Source of the DNA: an uncultured Bartonella sp.
Lineage (GTDB): Bacteria; Pseudomonadota; Alphaproteobacteria; Rhizobiales; Rhizobiaceae
NCBI GenBank assembly: GCA_943913205.1
Contig: CALTWN010000004.1
Location: 1-50,005 of the forward strand
Direction of reading: 5' to 3'
DNA: 50,005 nucleotides
Shown: positions 44,056-50,005 of the stretch, in pieces
How the letters are laid out: each line of letters begins with the position of its first letter
How positions within the stretch are numbered: the first letter of the stretch is position 1
Program-made: the position numbers and the translations under genes
Notes under the pieces: model-generated
What the model was told of the DNA's origin: nothing
What the model saw: the letters and a program-made list of their open reading frames with translations, nothing else
Database searches by the model: none

Positions 44056-44622
44056 ATGAAACCTACAAGAGAAGAAGCAGAAGCTGCTATTACAACTTTA
44101 TTGCTTTGGGCGGGTGAAGATCCTACTCGTGAAGGTTTGCTAAATACGCCTAAGCGAGTTATCAAGGCATATGAAGAATTTTTTAGCGGTTATAATGTAA
44201 ATGCTAAAGACGTTCTAAACACCGTATTTGAAGATATTGAAGAATCTAGCGAGCCGATTTTAGTACGTGATATTGCCTTTTTTTCACATTGCGAGCATCA
44301 TTTAGTACCTATTATAGGAAAAGCGCATATTTCTTATTTACCAAATAGAAAATTATTGGGGCTATCTAAATTTGGTCGTTTAGTAGATATGTATGCTAAA
44401 CGTATGCAAACACAAGAGCATCTTACGGCAAGTATAGCAAATGCTATAATGACACATCTAAAGCCTAAGGGGGTAGCCGTTTTACTTGAAGCAGAGCATA
44501 TGTGTATGTCTATGCGGGGCGTTAAAAAACAAAACACCAGCACAATAACCACAAGCTTTAAAGGTGTTTATAGTCAAAATAAAGACTTATGTACAAATTT
44601 TTATAATTTATTAAAAATATAA
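44056..44622 (+). CDS. folE: GTP cyclohydrolase I
   Basis: 188 residues. The zinc ligands Cys79, His82 and Cys150 are present (SHCEHHLVP and EAEHMCMSMRG), with the GLSKFGRLVDMYAKRMQTQE block. It converts GTP to dihydroneopterin triphosphate, the first step of folate synthesis. It is one base after accC, so probably on the same transcript. Complete. Confidence 0.96.
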   Translation: MKPTREEAEAAITTLLLWAGEDPTREGLLNTPKRVIKAYEEFFSGYNVNAKDVLNTVFEDIEESSEPILVRDIAFFSHCEHHLVPIIGKAHISYLPNRKLLGLSKFGRLVDMYAKRMQTQEHLTASIANAIMTHLKPKGVAVLLEAEHMCMSMRGVKKQNTSTITTSFKGVYSQNKDLCTNFYNLLKI

Positions 44623-44625
44623 GGC

Positions 44626-44653
44626 TTGTTTATTAGTTTTATATAAGTAAAAT
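44626..44653 (+). promoter_or_regulatory. Candidate tRNA-Leu promoter
   Basis: TTGTTT (44626-44631), a 16-bp spacer and TAAAAT (44648-44653), 17 bp before the tRNA 5' end. Moderate hexamer matches. Confidence 0.35.
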
Positions 44654-44670
44654 AAAATTGTATTTAACAT

Positions 44671-44755
44671 GCGGTCGTGGCGGAATAGGTAGACGCGCAG
44701 CGTTGAGGTCGCTGTGGGGCAACCCGTGGAAGTTCGAGTCTTCTCGACCGCACCA
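44671..44755 (+). tRNA. tRNA-Leu (GAG)
   Basis: 85 nt with encoded CCA and a class II variable arm. Acceptor GCGGTCG pairs with CGACCGC. The anticodon stem CAGCG/CGCTG encloses TTGAGGT, giving anticodon GAG. The variable arm reads TGGGGCAACCCG, and the T arm GAAGTTCGAGTCTTC. The next CDS starts 12 bp after it. Confidence 0.97.
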
Positions 44756-44766
44756 CAATTGTAATT

Positions 44767-45207
44767 ATGCTTGAAAATCTTTATACCCCAGAAATTTTAA
44801 ACTTAGCTGCCAATATTAGTCACATCGGGCTATTACAAAACGCAGATATATGTTTAAGCAAAACAAGTTCTATTTGCGGATCTAAAATTACTGTTAGTGT
44901 TAATATTGTAAATAATCATATAACGGCATACGGACAAGAAATTAACGCTTGCGTGCTTGCTCAAGCGAGCGCTGCGATTTTAGCTAAATTTGTTATTGGT
45001 TTTAGTTTTAACGATTTAGTTTTAGCTACAAAATACTTAGAGGAAATTTTAAAAACTGGCATAAATTCACATAAAAAAGGAATATATTTATTTTTACAAC
45101 TTTTTGCGCCTGTGCATGCATTTGGCGAAAGACATGAGGCAATATTATTGCCTTTTAAAGCGACATTAGAATGCTTTAACACGAAACGGAAAGATAACTT
45201 TGTATAA
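44767..45207 (+). CDS. IscU/NifU-N-like Fe-S scaffold family protein, third Cys missing
   Basis: 146 residues. Two scaffold cysteines align: Cys37 (SSICGSK) and Cys62 (NACVLAQASAA). The third, normally in an RxxC segment before LLPW, is Glu124 in ERHEAILLPF. This IscU-like subtype next to yidD is common in alphaproteobacteria and is distinct from true IscU. Whether it assembles clusters is uncertain. The start ATG lies 12 bp after tRNA-Leu, so it may share the tRNA transcript. It overlaps yidD by 8 bp. Confidence 0.8.
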   Translation: MLENLYTPEILNLAANISHIGLLQNADICLSKTSSICGSKITVSVNIVNNHITAYGQEINACVLAQASAAILAKFVIGFSFNDLVLATKYLEEILKTGINSHKKGIYLFLQLFAPVHAFGERHEAILLPFKATLECFNTKRKDNFV

Positions 45208-45472
45208 ATATAATAGAAATTACCATGGACAGTGGCGTAAAAGCTGTGCCAAATTATGTTTACTCTTTTTAATAAGAACCTATCAGCTAACATTGTCATC
45301 ATTTTTTGGTAAAGCATGTAGATTTCAGCCCACCTGCTCTGAATATGCTTATGAAGCAATTGCAAAATTAGGCGTACTTAAAGGTAGTTATCTTGCTGTG
45401 TTGCGAATATTAAGGTGCCGACCGGGTGCAAAATATGGTTATGACCCAGTGCCCAAAAAACATAAAACTTGA
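45200..45472 (+). CDS. yidD: Membrane protein insertion efficiency factor YidD
   Basis: 90 residues, TTG start at 45200 supported by GGAAAG 6 nt upstream; no in-frame ATG precedes the conserved region. The hallmark CRFQPTCSEYAYEAI and RILRCRPGAKYGYDPVP are complete. An amphipathic N-terminal segment fits membrane association. YidD assists YidC-dependent insertion. Overlaps the IscU-like gene, and thrS follows after 60 bp. Confidence 0.94.
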   Translation: MYKYNRNYHGQWRKSCAKLCLLFLIRTYQLTLSSFFGKACRFQPTCSEYAYEAIAKLGVLKGSYLAVLRILRCRPGAKYGYDPVPKKHKT

Positions 45473-45532
45473 TAAATATGGTAAAATAAGTTATTTGGTA
45501 AATATATTTTATATTATAATATAGAGAAACTT

Positions 45533-47494
45533 ATGGCTGAATTTATTACTCTTACCCTCAAAGATGGTTCGCAAAAACAATATGAGAAAAATACTACGGG
45601 TTTAGATGTTGCTACAGCTATATCTCCTAGTTTGAAAAAAAAAGCTGTAGCATTTATGCTCAATAAGAAGCTTTATGACATATATGATATTATACCCCTA
45701 TCAGGCGATTTTGAAATTATAACACGTGAATCGCCACAGGCGTTAGAGCTTATTCGGCATGACAGCGCGCATATTTTAGCCGAGGCCGTGCAAGAGCTTT
45801 ACCCCGGCGCTCAGGTAACAATAGGACCTGTAATAGAAAATGGTTTTTATTACGATTTTGCTACTGAAAAACCTTTTACTTTAGAAGATTTACCTAAAAT
45901 TGAAAAAAAGATGCATGAGATAATAAGGCGTAATTCACCTTTTGCAAAACAGGTATGGTCTAGAGAAAAAGCTAAACAATTTTTTAAAGATAAAGGTGAA
46001 AATTATAAAGTAGAACTTATTGATGCAATAAGTGAAGATCAGGAAGTTAAAATTTACTCACAAGGTACATGGCTAGATTTATGTCGTGGTCCGCATATGC
46101 CCAGTACTGGCTTTACTGGCACTGCTTTTAAACTTATGAAGGTTGCTGGTGCATATTGGCGGGGCGACTCGAATAACGCTATGCTTAGTCGTATTTATGG
46201 CACAGCTTTTTCTACCAAAGAAGAACTTGATAAATATTTACATATGCTAGAAGAAGCAACAAAAAGAGACCACCGGCGACTCGGAAAAGAAATGGATCTT
46301 TTTCATTTTCAAGAAGAAGGACCGGGAGTAATTTTTTGGCACCCTAAAGGCTGGAAAATGTTTCAAGCTTTGGTAAATTACATGCGGCGTCGCCTCCAAA
46401 GCCATGGCTATGAAGAAGTCAACGCTCCCCAAATATTAGATAAATCTTTATGGGAAACTTCTGGCCATTGGTGCTGGTACAAAGAAAATATGTTTAAGGT
46501 TATACCAGCGGGCGAAAATACAGGTGACAACAGAGTTTATGCTTTAAAACCTATGAATTGCCCAGGTCATGTTCAAATTTACAAACAAGGAATTAAGTCA
46601 TACCGCGACTTACCTGTAAAATTAGCAGAATTTGGGGCGGTACACCGGTATGAGCCATCAGGTTCTTTACACGGCTTAATGCGCGTGCGTGGTTTCACAC
46701 AAGATGATGCTCATATTTTTTGTACGGAAGAGCAATTAGCCGAAGAATGCTTACGTATAAATAATTTAATACTTTCTGTTTATAGAGATTTTGGATTTGA
46801 GCATATAACTATAAAACTTTCTACTCGACCCGAAAAACGTGTAGGCTCTGATGAATTATGGGACAAAGCGGAACACATTATGAAAAATGTGTTAGAACAA
46901 ATAGAAAGCTCATCAGATGGCAAGATTACAACTGGCTTATTACCAAATGAAGGGGCTTTTTATGGACCAAAATTTGAATATACATTAAAAGATGCTATTG
47001 GTCGTGAATGGCAATGCGGCACAACACAATTAGACTTTAATCTTCCTGAGCGTTTTGGAGCTACTTATATTGATAAAGATTCAAAGAAACGCCATCCTAT
47101 AATGATTCATCGTGCTATATGCGGGTCTATGGAACGCTTTTTAGGCATTTTATTAGAAAACTACGCGGGGCATTTACCATTATGGCTGTCGCCTATTCAA
47201 ATTGTTGTAGCCTCAGTTACGTCCGAAGCTATAGCATATGTAGAAGATGTTGTTAAACAAATAAAAAATAATGGTATTAATGCTGTAGCAGATATTAGAA
47301 ACGAAAAGATAAGCTATAAAATTCGTGAACATTCATTAAATAAAATACCAGTATTATTTATTTGCGGAGAGCGAGAAGCGTCTAATAAAATGGTTAATGT
47401 AAGACGCCTAGGGTCAGCAAAACAGTCCGAACATCCAATAGATAAAATTATAGAGGAATTACGTTTAGAAGCCCTAGCCCCAGATTTGCGTTAA
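45533..47494 (+). CDS. thrS: Threonyl-tRNA synthetase
   Basis: 653 residues. N-terminal TGS domain (about 1-62), the editing/SAD domain with RHDSAHILAEAV and the zinc-like HxxxH site, the class II catalytic core with PMNCPGH and RVRGFTQDDAHIFC, and the anticodon-binding C-terminus (LPLWLSPIQIVV onward). Complete. No tRNA-like leader operator is apparent in the 60-bp upstream gap. The stop overlaps the convergent hypothetical gene by 4 bp. Confidence 0.97.
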   Translation: MAEFITLTLKDGSQKQYEKNTTGLDVATAISPSLKKKAVAFMLNKKLYDIYDIIPLSGDFEIITRESPQALELIRHDSAHILAEAVQELYPGAQVTIGPVIENGFYYDFATEKPFTLEDLPKIEKKMHEIIRRNSPFAKQVWSREKAKQFFKDKGENYKVELIDAISEDQEVKIYSQGTWLDLCRGPHMPSTGFTGTAFKLMKVAGAYWRGDSNNAMLSRIYGTAFSTKEELDKYLHMLEEATKRDHRRLGKEMDLFHFQEEGPGVIFWHPKGWKMFQALVNYMRRRLQSHGYEEVNAPQILDKSLWETSGHWCWYKENMFKVIPAGENTGDNRVYALKPMNCPGHVQIYKQGIKSYRDLPVKLAEFGAVHRYEPSGSLHGLMRVRGFTQDDAHIFCTEEQLAEECLRINNLILSVYRDFGFEHITIKLSTRPEKRVGSDELWDKAEHIMKNVLEQIESSSDGKITTGLLPNEGAFYGPKFEYTLKDAIGREWQCGTTQLDFNLPERFGATYIDKDSKKRHPIMIHRAICGSMERFLGILLENYAGHLPLWLSPIQIVVASVTSEAIAYVEDVVKQIKNNGINAVADIRNEKISYKIREHSLNKIPVLFICGEREASNKMVNVRRLGSAKQSEHPIDKIIEELRLEALAPDLR

Positions 47495-48417
47495 TCCGTT
47501 GCTAGCGCGTCAGACTTATTAACTTTGAAGTGCGATTTATCGGTAGTTAAAACGTCTATAGTAATATCCTTACCACTTTCTATAGAAAAATCTTTTTGAT
47601 ATAGCTTCTTTTTATTTTGCGCAAGTGCAACATAATTCCCACGAGTTAATATGGGAATAGCATAAGCACCATTTGTTTGAAAAACTATATCACCTGAAGC
47701 GTCTCTTATAATCCATTTAGTATCAGCTAATGCATGGCCATCTACATTACGTAATAATCGTAATGTAGCCTGAGCAGCTTCATGCTTAAAAGTTATTTGC
47801 GATATTTCGCCGGCGGTTACTTTTACATTCGCCCGTTTTATAGCATTAACATTGCCATACCTTGAAACTAAATGATAAAATCCGCTTTTAAGTGGCACTA
47901 CTATATTAGATTTTTTTAGTTTATCTATAAGAGAATATGTTTCGTTTTCACTTTCATCATTGTAAATAGCAAAATTTAATTTATTTTCTTTTATGGCTCC
48001 ATTAACAACAATGGCCTTCATTTGTAAAGCACCAGCATTTAAATTAATAGAGGTATTTATTGATTTTTTTGCTGGAATATGTATGTTTTTTATAGCACTT
48101 ATACGCCCAAAAGAACATTGAACGTAGTAGTCGCCTGGGGCTAAATTAAAAATAGGCTTCATATCACGAGAATGCTGTACTTCTTTAAAATTCTTTAAAT
48201 TAATTTTATTATTTTTGTTAGAATTATCACCCTTTAATATAGCAAAAACCCGCCAATATATATTATTCGCTATCGGCTTACCATTTTTAGCTAACGTAGC
48301 AAAAATAGTTAATTTGGCGGTATTTAAATCTTCCGCTATCACGGTTTGTAAAAAGAATAGTGAGCTAATAATACAAGTAGAACTTAATTTTAAGACATTA
48401 ATTTTAGTTTTAATCAT
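47491..48417 (-). CDS. Predicted secreted protein with three beta-sandwich-like repeats
   Basis: 308 residues from the ATG at 48417, which has AGG 9 nt upstream. A TTG three codons earlier is unlikely. Signal peptide 1-28 (cleavage after VIA). The mature part appears to consist of three similar units of about 80-90 residues (roughly 35-128, 129-214, 216-300), each with a G-x-Y motif in a strand (95-104 GDYYVQCSFG, 179-188 GFYHLVSRYG, 260-267 GNYVALAQ) followed by a charged strand. No catalytic motif. I do not recognise a named family; I infer a periplasmic structural or binding role. Confidence 0.75.
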   Translation of the reverse strand: MIKTKINVLKLSSTCIISSLFFLQTVIAEDLNTAKLTIFATLAKNGKPIANNIYWRVFAILKGDNSNKNNKINLKNFKEVQHSRDMKPIFNLAPGDYYVQCSFGRISAIKNIHIPAKKSINTSINLNAGALQMKAIVVNGAIKENKLNFAIYNDESENETYSLIDKLKKSNIVVPLKSGFYHLVSRYGNVNAIKRANVKVTAGEISQITFKHEAAQATLRLLRNVDGHALADTKWIIRDASGDIVFQTNGAYAIPILTRGNYVALAQNKKKLYQKDFSIESGKDITIDVLTTDKSHFKVNKSDALATD

Positions 48418-48435
48418 AAAATGCAACCTGCATAT

Positions 48436-48759
48436 CTATATAGAAAAGCTCACGCCACAACCGCAAGAAGATGTAGCATTTGGGTTATTAATTATAAAGC
48501 TTTGTTCTAATAAATCGTCTTTAAAATCTAAAGTAGACCCAAGTAACAAAGGCAAGGATACTCTATCAACCAAAAGCCTGGCCCCCTGCACTTCAAATAG
48601 CTCATCTTGATCTCTCGATTTAGTATCAAATTCAAAATTATAAGAAAAACCAGAGCACCCACCCCCTACCACACTTAATCGAAGAGCATAAATATTGCTA
48701 TCTTGCTTCATAAGCTCAATTATACGATTAATAGCTGACGTGGTAAGCTGTATTGACAT
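48436..48759 (-). CDS. erpA: Fe-S insertion protein, ErpA/IscA type
   Basis: 107 residues of the A-type carrier family. The three ligands Cys35 (GGGCSGF), Cys99 and Cys101 (SSCGCG) are present. It passes [2Fe-2S] or [4Fe-4S] clusters to apo-proteins, for example the many Fe-S sites of complex I encoded here. erpA divergent from dgt-argS is the standard alphaproteobacterial layout. Naming among ErpA/IscA/SufA is by neighbourhood. Confidence 0.92.
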   Translation of the reverse strand: MSIQLTTSAINRIIELMKQDSNIYALRLSVVGGGCSGFSYNFEFDTKSRDQDELFEVQGARLLVDRVSLPLLLGSTLDFKDDLLEQSFIINNPNATSSCGCGVSFSI

Positions 48760-48850
48760 TAATTTATCTTTATAATTTTACTTGAAATATAATTATACAT
48801 ACTATTGATATTTTATGCTATAAAATATTAAATAAAAATATAAAAGTAGT

Positions 48851-49963
48851 ATGTTTATGAAGCCATATGCCTTATCGAGCAAATTGAGTGAAGCTATAAA
48901 GCGAATATATGACAATGACAATACTGCAGATGATTGTCGTACCGCTTTTCAACGCGACAGAGATAGAATTATACATTCTAAATCTTTTCGTAGGTTAATT
49001 CACAAGACCCAAGTATTGCGTAGTGATATTGGCGACCATTACCGTACCAGATTAATACATTCTATAGAAGTAGCGCAGATAGCTCGCTCACTAGCTTTTG
49101 CTTTAGGCTTGGATCAAGATTTAACAGAGACTATAGCCCTTGCTCACGATATAGGGCACGGACCTTTTGGACATACAGGTGAAGATGTTTTGAATGAAGT
49201 TCTTAGGGACTGCGGTGGATTTAACCACAATGTTCACGCTTTTAGGCTAGTTACCGAGCTAGAAAGAGAATATTATGAGTTTGATGGTTTAAATCTTTGT
49301 GCAGCAACGCTTGAAGGTTTAGTTAAACATAATGGTCCTATCCTTGATAATAATTCTTTATTTCAACCAATTTTTGATTTTGACAAAAAATTTGGCTTAA
49401 ATTTAAATAAATACGCTTCTTTAGAAGCTCAATGTGCAGCTATTGCCGATGATATTGCTTATAATTCACACGACATAGACGACGCACTTAGATTTGGTGT
49501 TATTAGCATAGATGATTTAAAACAGGTTGAACTTCCTAATTTTATAATGAAAGAAATTCCTAATATTAATACAAAGTTATTAGGAAAAGCTATAGCTCGC
49601 AAGCAAATTTCCTATATGATAAATGATGTTATAGCCCAAAGTGAAGAAAATATAATAAAATTTAACATTAAAACTGTGCAAGATGTTTATGATGCTCCAC
49701 AACAGATAGTTTGCTTTTCGAAAAAAACGCAAAATTTAGAAAAAGAAATAAAGTCTTTTTTATATAAAAAATTTTATCGTTCAAGTAAAATAAATAATAT
49801 GCGAAGCGAGGTTGAAGTCATCATTAAATCACTATTTAATGTTTATACAAAAGAAAAATCTGCCAAAAATGCTGCTGATTATATAGCGGGCATGACAGAT
49901 ATATTTGCAAAGAAAGAGTTTGAAAAAATAAAGGACCAATATGAATATTTTTCAGATTTATAA
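48851..49963 (+). CDS. dgt: Deoxyguanosinetriphosphate triphosphohydrolase-like protein
   Basis: 370 residues with an HD domain: His70 (RLIHSIEV), His99-Asp100 (LAHDIGHGPFGHTGED) and a later Asp (AIADDIAYNSHDIDD). This is the type 2 dGTPase subgroup, which cleaves dNTPs to nucleoside and triphosphate and may control dNTP pools. The ATG at 48857 is an alternative start. The final 23 bp overlap argS. Confidence 0.93.
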   Translation: MFMKPYALSSKLSEAIKRIYDNDNTADDCRTAFQRDRDRIIHSKSFRRLIHKTQVLRSDIGDHYRTRLIHSIEVAQIARSLAFALGLDQDLTETIALAHDIGHGPFGHTGEDVLNEVLRDCGGFNHNVHAFRLVTELEREYYEFDGLNLCAATLEGLVKHNGPILDNNSLFQPIFDFDKKFGLNLNKYASLEAQCAAIADDIAYNSHDIDDALRFGVISIDDLKQVELPNFIMKEIPNINTKLLGKAIARKQISYMINDVIAQSEENIIKFNIKTVQDVYDAPQQIVCFSKKTQNLEKEIKSFLYKKFYRSSKINNMRSEVEVIIKSLFNVYTKEKSAKNAADYIAGMTDIFAKKEFEKIKDQYEYFSDL

Positions 49964-50005
49964 ACAAGAAATAAAAGATATTTTTATTAAAAATAACATC
50001 TACAA
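49941..50005 (+). CDS. argS: Arginyl-tRNA synthetase, N-terminal fragment
   Basis: Only the first 21 codons are in the window, starting MNIFQIYKQEIKDIFIKNN. An MNIF-x-x-Y-x-x-x-I beginning right after dgt is typical of alphaproteobacterial argS. The start overlaps the dgt 3' end by 23 bp, and AAGGA lies about 5 nt before the ATG (AAGGACCAATATG). The call rests mainly on neighbourhood. Confidence 0.7.
   Translation, partial: MNIFQIYKQEIKDIFIKNNIY

Noticed and set aside
1..50005. CRISPR arrays, insertion sequences, prophage or defence islands
   Set aside because: No regularly spaced repeats, transposase, integrase or phage genes were seen; tRNA flanks show no duplicated 3' ends that would mark integration.
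1..50005. Alternative genetic code (TGA as Trp), as in some reduced alphaproteobacteria
   Set aside because: Conserved tryptophans are encoded by TGG and genes end normally at TGA, for example rpe and purB.

Overview
The window is AT-rich (about two thirds A+T by eye), tightly packed DNA from an alphaproteobacterium. The placement rests on several lineage hallmarks: a mitochondrion-like nuoA-J order with the alphaproteobacterial NuoE tail, a CckA-type hybrid kinase, a DUF3126 protein, a double cold-shock-domain protein, the purL-bolA-grxD run, pyrB next to a non-catalytic PyrC homologue, the IscU-like/yidD/thrS and erpA/dgt/argS neighbourhoods, and dsbA-like/accB/accC. The high A+T, very short intergenic spaces, many 1-50 bp overlaps and genes missing from otherwise conserved neighbourhoods suggest a streamlined or host-associated member, but genus and host cannot be read from this sequence. 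No stop-codon recoding is needed.

Layout. 1-8.6 kb (minus): respiratory complex I operon nuoA to nuoJ, with nuoJ cut by the window edge, behind a promoter carrying a perfect 12-bp inverted repeat. 8.7-9.0 kb: divergent tRNA-Asp and tRNA-Val. 9.1-13 kb: NADP isocitrate dehydrogenase, a CckA-like kinase apparently without membrane segments, a FliO-like small membrane protein and a flavin reductase. 13-21 kb (plus): rpe-purB-hydrolase-purC-purQ-purL-bolA-grxD-MFS transporter, with no purS. 21-24.2 kb (minus): ttcA, rpsD, murI, trmJ. 24.3-31.8 kb: map-radC, then DUF3126, hydrolase, double CSD protein, gatCA, ruvX and a divergent AidB-like protein. 31.9-39.2 kb (plus): pyrB-pseudo-pyrC-plsY-dprA-topA, then rpmG overlapped by a secreted nuclease. 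39.2-41.2 kb (minus): a CobT-fold protein with an altered active site, and dusA. 41.3-47.5 kb (plus): dsbA-like, accB, accC, folE, tRNA-Leu, IscU-like, yidD, thrS. 47.5-50 kb: a three-repeat secreted protein and an ErpA-type protein (minus), then dgt and the start of argS (plus).

Together the genes describe aerobic energy metabolism (complex I, ICDH), largely de novo nucleotide synthesis, fatty-acid initiation, Fe-S assembly (ErpA, BolA/Grx, IscU-like) and translation functions. I found no prophage, IS element, CRISPR array, toxin/antitoxin or defence island, and no stretch over 300 bases lacks a gene. The most interesting points are enzyme homologues that keep their fold but lose catalytic motifs (CobT-like, PyrC-like, AidB-like, IscU-like), missing partner genes (purS, aroQ, gatB) and a few regulatory dyads. 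I do not see a clearly new multi-gene system here.
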